A stretch of 64,000 bases of DNA from Sporosarcina sp. JAI121 (lineage in GTDB: Bacteria; Bacillota; Bacilli; Bacillales_A; Planococcaceae): contig NZ_JACCCL010000001.1 of the NCBI RefSeq assembly GCF_013408665.1, forward strand, positions 1,007,136-1,071,135, read 5' to 3'. Both the position numbers and the translations under genes were made by a program. The notes under the pieces are model-generated. The model saw nothing but the letters and a program-made list of their open reading frames with translations. It made no database searches and was not told where the DNA came from. This document shows positions 18,334-28,500 of the stretch, in pieces. Position 1 is the first letter of the stretch; every line of letters starts with the position of its first letter.

Positions 18334-20362
18334 TTCTGTCACGACAATAAAAGGGGTCGGAAAAGCAGCCGGTGAACAGTTTGAAGTGCTTGGAATCTCA
18401 ACTCTTCAAGATCTATTCATGACGTTCCCGTATCGGCATGAAGATTTCAGGTTGAAAGATTTGACCGAAACTCCTCATAATGAACGAGTCACGATTGAAG
18501 GAAGGGTCGAAAGCGAGCCTTCCGTTCTTTTTTTAGGGAAAAACAGATCTCGTCTACAAATCCGTCTTCTTGCCGGGAGGCATCTCGTGAAGGCGGTTTT
18601 TTTTAATCAGCATTATTTAAAAGATCGCCTGTCACTTGGGACGATTGTCACCGTGACAGGAAAATGGGACCGCGGACGGCAAGTGATCAATGTGAGCAAC
18701 TTCAAAGATGGTCCAAAAACGGAACAAGCCGATTTTGAACCGGTGTACAGCTTAAAAGGTGTGATGCATCAGAAGACGTTTCGCCGTTTCATGCGCAATG
18801 CATTGGATACAGCTGTTGGTCAGCATGTGGAATCCCTTCCTGCAGACGTTCTTGAACTGTATCGCTTGCCGGGAATCGGAAATGCCCTTGAGATGATTCA
18901 TTTTCCAACAAGCCCGAATGATGTAAAACAGGCTAGAAGACGCTTTGTCTATGAAGAACTGCTTTTGTTTCAACTGAAGATGCTTGGTATGAAAAAAGCG
19001 CGGAAAGAAGCGGAAAAGGGCGTTGTCATCGATTATGACCTTGCCAAGGTGAAAAATTTCATTTCAGCATTGCCATTCGAATTGACGGGGGCTCAAAAGC
19101 GGGTTGTCAATGAATTATGTGCGGAGCTGAAAAGCCCGACTCGGATGAACCGTCTCCTTCAAGGGGATGTGGGATCCGGGAAGACGGTCGTAGCGGCAAT
19201 CGCTTTATATGCCGCCATCACTGCGGGTTATCAAGGAGCCCTAATGGCACCTACGGAAATCCTGGCCGAACAGCATGCCATAACGCTCGCTGAGTGGCTC
19301 GAACCTCACGGTGTTACCGTTGCATTCCTCGCTGGTTCGACGAAAACGAAGGCAAGGAAAAACTTGCTAGAGAAACTGGAATCGGGTGAAGTTGATCTAC
19401 TTATCGGGACACATGCACTGATTCAGCCAGATGTCATCTTCAAAAATCCAGGCTTGGTCATTACTGATGAACAGCACCGGTTCGGCGTCGAACAGCGCCG
19501 TGTTCTACGGGATAAAGGGTTGAATCCGGATGTATTGTTCATGACCGCAACCCCGATTCCGCGTACACTAGCCATCACTGCATTCGGGGAAATGGATGTA
19601 TCTATCCTTGATGAGTTACCGGCGGGCAGGAAAGAAATTGAAACGCATTGGCTGAAAGAAGATTCCCTCCTCCCGGTTTTGCGGAAGATGGAAAAAGAAT
19701 TGGGTGCAGGACGTCAAGCGTATGTCATTTGTCCGTTAATCGAGGAATCCGATAAATTGGATGTTCAGAACGCAGTAGATGTCCACAGTCAGCTATCTAC
19801 TCATTTCAGCGGTAAATATACAGTCGGCCTTATGCATGGCCGTCTTCATTCAGATGATAAAGATGCCATTATGCGTGATTTTAGTGACGGAAAAATCGAC
19901 GTTCTCGTCTCGACGACTGTCGTGGAAGTGGGGGTCAACGTGCCAAACGCGACGTTTATGCTCATATATGACGCCACGCGTTTCGGACTTGCCCAGCTCC
20001 ATCAACTTAGAGGGCGGGTAGGTCGTGGCGCTGAGCAATCATATTGCGTCCTCCTAGCAGATCCGAAAACGGAAGAGGGTAAAGAACGGATGCAAACGAT
20101 GACGGAAACGAATGACGGTTTTGTGCTAGCGGAAAAGGACCTTGAGCTAAGGGGGGCCGGTGACTTTTTCGGGAAAAAGCAAAGCGGGTTACCTGAATTT
20201 AAAGTGGCCGATCCCGTTCATGATTACAGGGCGCTTGAAACAGCGAGGAAAGACGCGGAGAGATTGTTGGAATCACGTCATTTCTGGGAAGATCCCGAAT
20301 ACGGCATACTTCGGTCACATCTTGAACAGTCGGGCGCTCTCAGTGGTGATCGAATCGATTGA
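18314..20362 (+). CDS. recG: ATP-dependent DNA helicase RecG
   Basis: 682 residues with GTG start at 18314 inside the end of sdaAA. The N-terminal OB-fold wedge domain (about 50-150) precedes the helicase core, with Walker A GDVGSGKT near 286, the DEQH box near 386 and the motif VI segment QLRGRVGRG. RecG regresses stalled forks and processes Holliday junctions. It ends the sda transcript; a 456-bp gap with structured repeats follows. Confidence 0.96.
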   Translation: MTQLNLNSVTTIKGVGKAAGEQFEVLGISTLQDLFMTFPYRHEDFRLKDLTETPHNERVTIEGRVESEPSVLFLGKNRSRLQIRLLAGRHLVKAVFFNQHYLKDRLSLGTIVTVTGKWDRGRQVINVSNFKDGPKTEQADFEPVYSLKGVMHQKTFRRFMRNALDTAVGQHVESLPADVLELYRLPGIGNALEMIHFPTSPNDVKQARRRFVYEELLLFQLKMLGMKKARKEAEKGVVIDYDLAKVKNFISALPFELTGAQKRVVNELCAELKSPTRMNRLLQGDVGSGKTVVAAIALYAAITAGYQGALMAPTEILAEQHAITLAEWLEPHGVTVAFLAGSTKTKARKNLLEKLESGEVDLLIGTHALIQPDVIFKNPGLVITDEQHRFGVEQRRVLRDKGLNPDVLFMTATPIPRTLAITAFGEMDVSILDELPAGRKEIETHWLKEDSLLPVLRKMEKELGAGRQAYVICPLIEESDKLDVQNAVDVHSQLSTHFSGKYTVGLMHGRLHSDDKDAIMRDFSDGKIDVLVSTTVVEVGVNVPNATFMLIYDATRFGLAQLHQLRGRVGRGAEQSYCVLLADPKTEEGKERMQTMTETNDGFVLAEKDLELRGAGDFFGKKQSGLPEFKVADPVHDYRALETARKDAERLLESRHFWEDPEYGILRSHLEQSGALSGDRID

Positions 20363-20489
20363 GGAAATTCGGAAGACCACGTTTCTTAAAACGACGCCTT
20401 CCGAATTTCTGAAAATCACTGAAAAACCTATTTCTTAAGTCCTGTTAATAAAACTGGATATCGCCTTCCTTATCCATATGAAGGCGACT
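20363..20489. other. Intergenic DNA downstream of recG with an inverted repeat
   Basis: AAATTCGGAAG just after the recG stop is repeated in inverted form as CTTCCGAATTT near 20398-20408, a potential long stem without a T run. TCGCCTTC/GAAGGCGA (near 20461-20487) forms a second inverted pair around TATCCATAT. No open reading frame with a ribosome site is seen. Confidence 0.4.
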
Positions 20490-20753
20490 CCGCATTCCTA
20501 TGCTGTCTAGCTCCAGGCGTCAGCCCCTCGAGTCGCTTCAGACCATAGGATAAAAGGCAAAGGGCGCCTTTTTCCTATGGTCTTCCAGCGCTTTTCGGGG
20601 CTAAACGACGCCTTCCGCATTTCTATGCTGTCCAGCTCCGACTCCCAGATGCTCGGGTCATAAGGTGCTTCAGCTGTGCGGCAAAGAGCGCCGCTTCGCC
20701 GAATCATCTTATACCTGTCGCATCTAAACGGTCGTCTCCGCATTTCTATGCTT
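20490..20753 (+). repeat. Two tandem structured repeats plus a partial third copy
   Basis: Unit 1 is 20490-20614 and unit 2 is 20615-20737; a third begins at 20738 and stops at 20753. Each opens with CCGCATTTCTATGCTGTCC or a near match. In unit 1 the arms GGCGTC/GACGCC and AGCCCC/GGGGCT nest around a hairpin of about 18 bp (20540-20583). In unit 2 the arms are AGATGC/GCATCT and CATAAG/CTTAT around GCGGC-loop-GCCGC (20678-20694). Same architecture, different but complementary bases. Confidence 0.85.
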
Positions 20754-20780
20754 GCATTCTTTTTTCTATGTTTATATACT
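20752..20780 (+). promoter_or_regulatory. Sigma-A promoter of the fapR operon
   Basis: TTGCAT (20752-20757), a 17-bp spacer and TATACT (20775-20780). The -35 begins where the third partial repeat ends. The predicted start point falls inside the FapR operator. Confidence 0.68.
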
Positions 20781-20784
20781 GTTA

Positions 20785-20801
20785 TTAGTACCAAGTGCTA
20801 A
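20785..20801 (+). promoter_or_regulatory. FapR operator
   Basis: TTAGTACCAAGTGCTAA is a 17-bp inverted repeat that matches the known FapR box (TTAGTACCTRnTACTAA) in all but a few positions. It lies 5 bp after the -10 and upstream of fapR, so FapR should repress its own operon and malonyl-CoA should relieve it. Confidence 0.88.
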
Positions 20802-20818
20802 TCCGGAAGGTGAAACGA

Positions 20819-21403
20819 TTGAGAATGCCTAAAAAGGAAAGGCAACGACTGCTTGGAAAGTTGCTAAAACAAAATCCGTTTCTGACAGACGAAGAGCTGT
20901 CGGAACATTTTACTGTAAGTGTCCAAACGATAAGGTTGGACAGGCTTGAGCATGGAATTCCCGAACTGCGGGAACGGTTGAAAACGGTTGCGACCCGGAC
21001 GATGAAGGAAGAAGTGAAATCCCTTCATTCCGATGAAGTCTTTGGAGACATCATCGATATGGAACTCGATGAAAGGGCATTGTCGATATTCGATGTGACT
21101 GAAGACCATGTCTTCCAGCGAAATGGGATAGCGCGCGGGCATCATCTTTTTGCCCAAGCAAACTCGCTTGCTGTCGCTGTTATGAATGATGACCTTGCTT
21201 TGACCGCGAAGTCGGCCATCGACTTTCTGAAACCGGTGAAGGCGGGGGACAGAGTGGTTGCACGTGCGGAAGTGAAGAAAGAGAGTCTTGGAGAGAAGCG
21301 GACATTGGTCGTGGTCGTGTCAACTGTCAATGACGAAACGGTATTCACGGGCGAATTTCACATGTACCGAACGACTGATAGGAAGCAGGGGGAAATGAAA
21401 TGA
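20819..21403 (+). CDS. fapR: Fatty acid and phospholipid synthesis repressor FapR
   Basis: 194 residues from TTG 20819, six bases after GGAAGGTG; the in-frame GTG at 20795 lies within the operator and upstream of the ribosome site, so it is unlikely. A DeoR-like helix-turn-helix (about 22-45, [19 protein letters not shown]) is joined by a linker helix to a hot-dog effector domain that binds malonyl-CoA. FapR controls fab and pls genes in Bacillales. It overlaps plsX by 4 bp, and its operator is directly upstream. Confidence 0.95.
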   Translation: MRMPKKERQRLLGKLLKQNPFLTDEELSEHFTVSVQTIRLDRLEHGIPELRERLKTVATRTMKEEVKSLHSDEVFGDIIDMELDERALSIFDVTEDHVFQRNGIARGHHLFAQANSLAVAVMNDDLALTAKSAIDFLKPVKAGDRVVARAEVKKESLGEKRTLVVVVSTVNDETVFTGEFHMYRTTDRKQGEMK

Positions 21404-22392
21404 TCATTGCAGTAGATGGAATGGGTGGAGATCATGCGCCTGGTCAAATTATTGCGGGTGCACTTGAAAGTCTCAACGAATTCGATGATATTAACATACA
21501 TATTTATGGTGATGAACAGACGATGGCACCATTTTTAAGAGAACATGCCCGTCTGAAAGTCATTCATTGCACGGAGAAAATAGAACCTGATGATGAACCG
21601 GTTCGTGCTATCCGCAGAAAAAAAGATGCGTCGATGGTGAGGATGGCTCAAGCGGTTAAAGATGGAGAGGCTTCTGCCTGTGTATCTGCAGGTAACACAG
21701 GTGCACTTATGGCGGCGGGCTTGTTCATAGTAGGACGAATCAATGGGATTGAACGACCTGCACTGGCGCCGACTCTTCCTACAATTGATGGTAAAGGGTT
21801 CGTCATGCTGGACCTAGGAGCAAATGCGGATGCGAAACCCTCTCACCTTGAACAATATGCGGTTATGGGAAGCATCTACGCAGAAAAGGTGAGGGGTCTC
21901 GAAAACCCTCGCGTCGGTTTATTGAACATCGGAACGGAAGAAGGAAAAGGGAACGAATTGACGAAAGCTGCTTTTGAGTTACTCTCAAAAGCGCCCATCA
22001 ATTTTATCGGGAACGTCGAATCGCGTGATTTGTTAATGGGTGTGGCGGACGTCGTCATAACAGACGGCTTCACGGGTAATATGGTTCTTAAAACGATTGA
22101 AGGGACAGCATCCGCTTTCTTCTCGATGTTAAAAGAAGTATATGGCGCTTCATTAAAATCAAAATTATCTGCGGCACTTGTGAAAGATGATTTGCGTGGA
22201 TTGAAAAACAAAATGGACTATTCGGAGTATGGCGGAGCGGGTTTATTCGGCTTGAATTCACCCGTTATTAAAGCACATGGTTCATCAAACGCGAATGCTA
22301 TATTGAATGCTGTTCGTCAAGCAAGGACGATGGTGCAGTACGACGTTTGCGGCACAATCCGTGAAACGGTAGGAAAGGTGGAAACTCAATGA
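21400..22392 (+). CDS. plsX: Phosphate acyltransferase PlsX
   Basis: 330 residues beginning [14 protein letters not shown], the family's signature start, with [12 protein letters not shown] near 90-101 and DLGANAD near 130. It converts acyl-ACP to acyl-phosphate, the donor used by PlsY for glycerol-3-phosphate acylation, and associates with the membrane surface. GCAGGGGG is the ribosome site. It overlaps fapR and fabD by 4 bp each. Confidence 0.97.
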   Translation: MIIAVDGMGGDHAPGQIIAGALESLNEFDDINIHIYGDEQTMAPFLREHARLKVIHCTEKIEPDDEPVRAIRRKKDASMVRMAQAVKDGEASACVSAGNTGALMAAGLFIVGRINGIERPALAPTLPTIDGKGFVMLDLGANADAKPSHLEQYAVMGSIYAEKVRGLENPRVGLLNIGTEEGKGNELTKAAFELLSKAPINFIGNVESRDLLMGVADVVITDGFTGNMVLKTIEGTASAFFSMLKEVYGASLKSKLSAALVKDDLRGLKNKMDYSEYGGAGLFGLNSPVIKAHGSSNANAILNAVRQARTMVQYDVCGTIRETVGKVETQ

Positions 22393-23333
22393 CGAAAGTG
22401 GCATTCATTTTCCCGGGGCAAGGCTCACAATCAGTCGGGATGGGAAAAGAGTTCGTAGAAACGCAAGTTGAAAGTATGAAGTTCTTGGAACAGGCGGACC
22501 GTGTACTTGATTTACAACTTAGCAAACTGATTCTGGAAGGACCGCAAGATGAACTGACGCTAACATACAATGCACAGCCTGCTCTTCTCACTGTCGGCTC
22601 ATTGATTGCATCGCGTTTGGTCGAAGAAGGCATTACGCCTACTTATACTGCAGGACATAGTCTCGGTGAATATACTGCGCTCGTCGCTTCAGGTGTTATG
22701 TCATTTGAAGATGGTGTTTCAGTGGTTCATAAGCGCGGATTGTATATGAACGAAGCGGTGCCTGCTGGTGAAGGGGCGATGGCGGCAATACTTGGACTTG
22801 ATGGTCAAAAGCTGAAGGAAGTGACGGATGCCATTACAGCAGATGGTTTTGCCGTCCAACCGGCCAATTTGAACTGTCCCGGCCAAATTGTCATTTCAGG
22901 AACAAAAGCTGGCGTCGAGAAGGCATGTATCCAATTGAAAGAAGCTGGAGCGAAAAGAGCGATTCCGCTTGATGTCAGTGGACCGTTTCATTCTTCACTA
23001 ATGAAACCTGCTGCAGACAAACTTCGTGCAACACTTGATGGAGTGGAGATGGAAGATGCGTCCATTCCGGTTATTGCGAATGTGAATGCTTCAGTCGTAA
23101 ACGATCGTGACGACATAAAAGAGTTGCTCGTTGAACAACTGTATTCTCCTGTCTTATGGGAAGATTCTGTCCGTATGCTACTGGAGCTCGGCGTAACGCA
23201 CTTTATTGAGTGCGGTCCAGGAAAAGTGTTGAGCGGTCTTGTTAAAAAGATAGACCGGAGCGTCACGGTACTACCGGTCTATGATGAAGAAACATTACAA
23301 ACTGTGATCGAAGCTTCGAAAGGGTGGTCGTAA
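22389..23333 (+). CDS. fabD: Malonyl-CoA:ACP transacylase
   Basis: 314 residues. [12 protein letters not shown] near the N-terminus and the nucleophile motif GHSLGEYTA (about 89-97, Ser 91) are present, as is the catalytic His in the later FHSSLM block. It loads malonate onto ACP for chain elongation. The end overlaps the fabG start as TAATG, coupling the two. Confidence 0.96.
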   Translation: MTKVAFIFPGQGSQSVGMGKEFVETQVESMKFLEQADRVLDLQLSKLILEGPQDELTLTYNAQPALLTVGSLIASRLVEEGITPTYTAGHSLGEYTALVASGVMSFEDGVSVVHKRGLYMNEAVPAGEGAMAAILGLDGQKLKEVTDAITADGFAVQPANLNCPGQIVISGTKAGVEKACIQLKEAGAKRAIPLDVSGPFHSSLMKPAADKLRATLDGVEMEDASIPVIANVNASVVNDRDDIKELLVEQLYSPVLWEDSVRMLLELGVTHFIECGPGKVLSGLVKKIDRSVTVLPVYDEETLQTVIEASKGWS

Positions 23334-24079
23334 TGGGCAGATTTGAAGGGAAATCAGCAATCGTAACAGGGGCGTCGCGTGGAATTGGCCGTGAAATTGC
23401 ACTGCTTCTTGGTAAAGAAGGGGCGCGTGTTGCGGTAAATTATAGTGGCAGTAAAGATAAGGCGGATGAAGTCGTTTCGCTAATTACGGAATCTGGCGGA
23501 GAAGCATTCGCTATCCAGGCTGACGTATCCAATGCTGAAAGTGTTAAAAATATGGTCGACAAAACGTTAGAAGCTTTTGGCAGGATTGATATCCTTGTCA
23601 ATAATGCGGGTATTACGAGAGATAATTTGCTCATGCGCATGAAAGAAGACGAGTGGGACGATGTCGTTAATATCAACTTAAAAGGCGTATTTTTATGCAC
23701 GAAAGGTGTCACGAGGCAAATGATGAGACAACGTGAAGGAAGAATCGTCAACGTTGCATCGATTGTCGGAGTGTCAGGAAATCCTGGACAAGCAAACTAT
23801 GTCGCTGCAAAAGCCGGTGTCATCGGTTTTACAAAGACTGCCGCAAAAGAGCTGGCATCACGCAATATAAATGTTAACGCGGTTGCGCCAGGGTTTATTA
23901 CGACCGATATGACGGATGCGCTGAGTGAACAAGTTAAGGGGCAAATGTTATCGGGAATACCACTTGGCAAGCTCGGAAGTCCTGAAGATGTAGCGCGTAC
24001 CGTTCTATTTCTTTTATCGGAGGACGCTGCTTATATTACGGGTCAGACGATTCATGTCGATGGCGGTATGGTAATGTAA
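23333..24079 (+). CDS. fabG: 3-oxoacyl-ACP reductase FabG
   Basis: 248 residues from ATG 23333, with AAAGGGTGG upstream; a GTG nine bases earlier lies inside the ribosome site. Short-chain dehydrogenase with the NADPH loop GASRGIG (about 12-18), NNAG near 86 and the Ser/Tyr/Lys set in VASIVGVSG and YVAAK (Tyr about 156, Lys about 160). It reduces 3-ketoacyl-ACP. acpP follows, but 291 bp of repeat DNA separates them. Confidence 0.96.
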   Translation: MGRFEGKSAIVTGASRGIGREIALLLGKEGARVAVNYSGSKDKADEVVSLITESGGEAFAIQADVSNAESVKNMVDKTLEAFGRIDILVNNAGITRDNLLMRMKEDEWDDVVNINLKGVFLCTKGVTRQMMRQREGRIVNVASIVGVSGNPGQANYVAAKAGVIGFTKTAAKELASRNINVNAVAPGFITTDMTDALSEQVKGQMLSGIPLGKLGSPEDVARTVLFLLSEDAAYITGQTIHVDGGMVM

Positions 24080-24096
24080 TAGAGGTTGATCGAACA

Positions 24097-24352
24097 TCCA
24101 GCGCCTAGAGGCTCGGGTCATAAGCCGATCCAGCTAGGAAGGATTGAATTGCATCCTTCCCGAGCACAGTACGTTGCTCTGCTGGCCTGTCTTATGCCTG
24201 TCGCCTCTAAGCAGGCGCTTCCACATTTCTTTAATGTCCATTTCCAGGCGTCAGATGCTCGGTCATAAGCCGGCTCGACCATGCGGCAAAGAACGCCGCA
24301 AGGACAATCCGTCTTATGTCTGCCGCATCTAGACGACGCCTTCCACATTTCT
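24097..24352 (+). repeat. Two tandem structured repeats between fabG and acpP
   Basis: Unit 1 (24097-24220) has outer arms GCGCC/GGCGC, then AGAGGC/GCCTCT and CATAAG/CTTATG, with inner hairpins GGAAGGAT/ATCCTTCC and GAGC/GCTC. Unit 2 (24221-24342) has GGCGTC/GACGCC, AGATGC/GCATCT, CATAAG/CTTATG and GCGGC/GCCGC around the loop AAAGAAC. CCACATTTCT marks the joint and recurs at 24343. Same family as 20490-20753. No gene is seen; open frames here lack ribosome sites. Confidence 0.85.
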
Positions 24353-24370
24353 TGAGAGGAGGTGACAAAT

Positions 24371-24607
24371 TTGTCAACAGTACTTGACCGTGTAACAAAA
24401 GTGATTGTCGATCGCCTTGGCGTCGATGAAAGTGAAGTTAAAATGGAAGCTTCTTTCCGTGATGATCTCGGCGCAGATTCATTGGACGTCGTTGAACTTG
24501 TAATGGAATTAGAAGATGAATTCGAAATGGAAATTTCCGATGATGACGCTGAAAAGATTGCAACTGTCGGAGACGCAGTTTCGCATATCGAGAAAAAAGT
24601 GAACTAA
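24371..24607 (+). CDS. acpP: Acyl carrier protein
   Basis: 78 residues from TTG 24371, seven bases after GAGAGGAGGTG; an upstream GTG (24362) lies inside that site. The four-helix ACP is acidic, with the 4'-phosphopantetheine attachment Ser37 in [10 protein letters not shown]. It carries growing acyl chains for FabD, FabG and PlsX in the same operon. A strong terminator follows. Confidence 0.97.
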   Translation: MSTVLDRVTKVIVDRLGVDESEVKMEASFRDDLGADSLDVVELVMELEDEFEMEISDDDAEKIATVGDAVSHIEKKVN

Positions 24608-24621
24608 TGGATATTCCGGTT

Positions 24622-24667
24622 GAGACTCTTTCATCCTTTCTGCTTTGGAAAGGATTGAAAGCGTCTC
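24622..24667 (+). terminator. Terminator of the fapR-acpP operon
   Basis: GAGAC...GTCTC (24622-24626 / 24663-24667) closes a long stem including CTTTCA/TGAAAG and CCTTTC/GAAAGG, followed by TTTTCGGTTTT. Confidence 0.78.
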
Positions 24668-24754
24668 TTTTCGGTTTTATCGCAAACACTTTTGCACTGT
24701 GGCGTTGAAAAGGGTAAAATTATATGCACTATGTACTGAAAGGCAGAATCGATA

Positions 24755-25522
24755 ATGACTAATACAAACAATTATAAAGGAAAACATGCAAACGCGTCTT
24801 TACCGGCGGCAGTTCGAATCAAGTTTGATGAATTACAAAAAGAGTTGAACATCACTTTCAAAAATATTTCACTGCTGTACAATGCATTCACACATTCATC
24901 TTATGTGAATGAGCATCGGAGAAAAAACTTTACGGATAATGAAAGACTTGAATTCTTGGGCGACGCAGTGCTTGAGCTTGGTGTATCTCGGTTCCTTTAT
25001 TCTACTGAGCCTGACATGAGCGAAGGAGAACTAACGAAACTTAGAGCGGCGATTGTCTGCGAACCTTCACTCGTGAAATTTTCCAATGAACTTGGCTTCG
25101 GCCGTTTCATCCTTCTTGGGAAAGGTGAGGAACAGACAGGTGGACGGATGCGCCCTGCACTTCTTGCTGACGTGTTTGAGGCCTTTATAGGTGCCCTTTA
25201 CATAGACCAAGGGATGGAAGCTGTAATACCATTCTTGGAACAAGTCGTTTTCCCGAAAATCAGTATCGGTGCTTTTTCGCATGTGATGGATTATAAAAGC
25301 CGTCTGCAGGAAATAATCCAGCAGACGAACAGCGGTCAACTGCAGTACGAAATCATTGAAGAAAAAGGTCCTGCTCATGCGAAAAACTTCGTGACTGTCG
25401 TTAAACTGGGCGATGAGCAGCTTGGAACAGGTCTTGGGAAATCGAAAAAAGAGGCAGAGCAGGAAGCAGCCCGCCATGCAATTCAAGATTTAAGCAGTCG
25501 GCAGGCTGAAGGAGAGATTTAA
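24755..25522 (+). CDS. rnc: Ribonuclease III
   Basis: 255 residues. The catalytic signature [14 protein letters not shown] starts near residue 62 and a double-stranded RNA-binding domain fills about 182-250. It cleaves dsRNA in rRNA maturation, scRNA processing and antisense decay. AAAGG precedes the ATG. Two bases separate it from smc; the rnc-smc-ftsY order is conserved in Bacillales. Confidence 0.97.
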   Translation: MTNTNNYKGKHANASLPAAVRIKFDELQKELNITFKNISLLYNAFTHSSYVNEHRRKNFTDNERLEFLGDAVLELGVSRFLYSTEPDMSEGELTKLRAAIVCEPSLVKFSNELGFGRFILLGKGEEQTGGRMRPALLADVFEAFIGALYIDQGMEAVIPFLEQVVFPKISIGAFSHVMDYKSRLQEIIQQTNSGQLQYEIIEEKGPAHAKNFVTVVKLGDEQLGTGLGKSKKEAEQEAARHAIQDLSSRQAEGEI

Positions 25523-25524
25523 TC

Positions 25525-28500
25525 GTGTTTTTAAAAAGGTTGGAAATTAAGGGATTTAAATCGTTTGCTGAACGAATCGCAATCGATTTTGTCCCGGGCG
25601 TAACGGCAGTGGTCGGCCCGAATGGAAGCGGAAAAAGTAATATCACAGATGCCATCCGCTGGGTTTTAGGTGAGCAGTCTGCAAAATCGCTCAGGGGCGC
25701 GAAAATGGAAGATGTCATTTTTGTGGGAAGTGATTCACGAAAATCGCTTAACTTTGCAGAAGTGACCCTTATTCTTGATAATAGTAAAGGTCTTTTTCCA
25801 CTTGATTACACTGAAATTAGTGTCAGCAGGCGTGTTTTTCGTTCAGGGGAAAGCGCTTATCTGTTAAATGGTCAACAATGCCGGTTGAAAGATATCAATG
25901 ACGTGTTTATGGATTCCGGACTTGGCAAGGAAGCTTTTTCAATTATTTCACAAGGTCGGGTAGATGAAATTCTGAATAGCCGTCCTGAAGACAGACGAAG
26001 TATTTTTGATGAGGCTGCTGGGGTTCTTAAATACAGAACTAGAAAAAAGAAGGCGGAACAAAAACTTTTTGAAACGGAAGACAATCTGGATCGTGTACTA
26101 GATATATTGAAAGAGCTGGATTCAAGAATCGAACCGTTAAGAGAAAGCGCAGAAGCGGCACAAAAACATAAAGTGCTTTCGGAAGAAACGCGTGAAGCAG
26201 ATGTTTCGTTGCTGACCTATGATGCAAGTAATCTACGCGTAGAAATTCTCGGAAAATCAGATGAAGCCGAAAGATATTCAGAAAAGAAGGAACAACTCGA
26301 AGCTGAATCGAAAATTGCTGAAGAAGCTTCGGCGGCAGCGAAGAAAGAACTTACAATCATGGATGAACAACTGGAAACACTGCAAAGAAAACTCGTAGTG
26401 GCGAGTGCAGAGACGGAAAAGTGGGAAGGAAGACGACTTTTATCACTTGAGAAACGTCGTAATGCAGACCAACAGTTTGAGAGAGCCCGATTTGATCTTA
26501 TCACTACCGAAAAAGAGAAGGCGGGCCTTTCAGAAAAACTCGGTAAAGCCCGAAAAAAACTGAAACAGTTGGTAACGGAACATGAAAAAACAAGCTTCGA
26601 GATGGATGGCATTTCTCAAATTCTGAAACGTTCAGTTAAAGAGACGGAAAAAGAAATTGATGAATTGAAATCGACCTATATCGACCGGCTAAACGAAGAG
26701 GCGACAATTCGCAACGATTTGAAGCATGCGGAGGAGCGTCTCGCAGGTGAAAAAAATTCATCCGAAAAAATCTTACAGCAGAGATCAGTCCAGAAAGCAC
26801 GCCTTGCAAAACTGACGGAAGAAAAAAAAGAAAAAACGAAAACGTTATCCACTTTAAAACAGAAATCAACGGCAGCGGATTCAGCCTCCAGAAAATTGGC
26901 GATGGAATTGCATCATGCTGAAGAAGCACTTAATTTACAGCAGGAAGTTATGCAAAAAGCGCTCAATAAGCAACATGAGATGCACGGACGGGTGCGTGCG
27001 CTTGAAAGTATGGAAGCGGACTTTTCTGGTTTTTATTCAGGTGTAAAAGAGATTCTTGTTGCAAAAAAATCCGGTAAGTTAAAAGGGATTGACGGTGCAG
27101 TAGCGGAACTCATATCCGTCGAAAAAGACTATATTAAAGCGGTGGAAACAGCGCTTGGCGGCGCGATGCAACATATTGTGACCTCGACTGAATCAGAAGC
27201 TCGCAAGGCAATTGCTTATTTGAAAGTGAAGAATGCCGGACGGGCGACTTTCCTGCCCAGGGATGTAATGAAATCAAGGAAGCTCCAACCAGCTTCGCTT
27301 CGTTCAGTTGAACAGCATCCCGAATACATAGGGACCGCTGATCGTCTAGTACAGAGTGATGTTGAGTATTCGATTATCACGGAAAACTTACTTGGCAATA
27401 CAATCGTTGCAAAAACACTCGCTGGAGCTTCGGCAATTGCAAAAGCGCTTGGCTATCGTTTCCGTGTCGTGACGCTGGATGGCGATATTGTGAATGCCGG
27501 TGGTTCCCTTACAGGGGGCGGTGTCAAAGGGCAGGCCTCGGTCTTTACAAGAAAAGCGGAACTTGAAACGTTGCAAAAGCAAGTAACCCGAATGGCCGAA
27601 TCAATCAATTCCGCAGGAAAGAAAATCGGCGATACGAAAATGACCGTCGCGGAGAAAATGCATGAAGCAAATCTGTCACGTAAATTGACCGATAGCTTAC
27701 AACTCGATATTGCGACAGCGGAATCCGGCATTCGCGAAATCGATATGTCCATCAAGGCTGTTGAAGCAGAAATTGCTTTGACCGAGATGGGAAGACGCGG
27801 TGCCGAAAATGCTGGTTCGGAGTTGCTGGAGAAGAAAGCTGCATTACAAGAAAATCATGCACGCGTGAAGAGTGAACTGGAAACAATCCAATTGGAAGTA
27901 GAGACGCTTGAACGCCTTGCTGCGGATCGACGGAACGAAGAAGCCGCATTGACAACCCGATTCAATGAATTACGGGAGCGTATCGCAGTTTTACGTGAAC
28001 AGAAGGCACACCAGCAAACTTCCATCGTGGAAATGGAACGTGCCTTCACACAAACCGAGCAGAAATGGACTGCATTACAGGAAGAAGTGCAGTATTTCAC
28101 GGGAAGTGAAAATGGCGGGGAATTGACTGCTGAACAAATTGCAGAGGAAATCGGAAAAGCGACTGCTGAAAAAAGTTCGATTGAAAAAGCGATTACAGCA
28201 AGCAGGAAAACCCGTACGGATCTGGCAGCTCTTCTTGAAGAGAAAAGCACGTTGCTACGCGAGTTGAGAGGTAGTGCCGGACAAGTCATTTCTGCGTTGA
28301 ATGCAGTATCCGTCTCGCTATCACGTTTGGAAGTAAAATACGAAGCTGTCACCCAACGGTTGTTGGAGGAATATGGATTATATCCCGATCGGATGGTGGC
28401 GGAAGATTTTGATGAAGTTCGCACAAGGGAAAAAGTCGAATCGTTGAAACGCCAATTGGCCGCATTAGGACCCATCAACCCTGGGGCAATTGCGGAGTTC

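Noticed and set aside
20490-20753. CRISPR-like array
   Set aside because: Two units of about 124 bp with no unique spacers of CRISPR size and no cas genes; the repeats are internally folded and recur elsewhere singly.
20507-20794. 95-codon minus-strand frame across the recG-fapR repeats
   Set aside because: The residue composition follows repeat arms, there is no ribosome site, and similar frames arise by chance in other repeat copies.
24086-24348. Short open frames on both strands between fabG and acpP
   Set aside because: They lie wholly in repeat DNA and lack start signals.
24080-24370. Second FapR operator in front of acpP
   Set aside because: No TTAGTACC-like inverted repeat was found in this gap.
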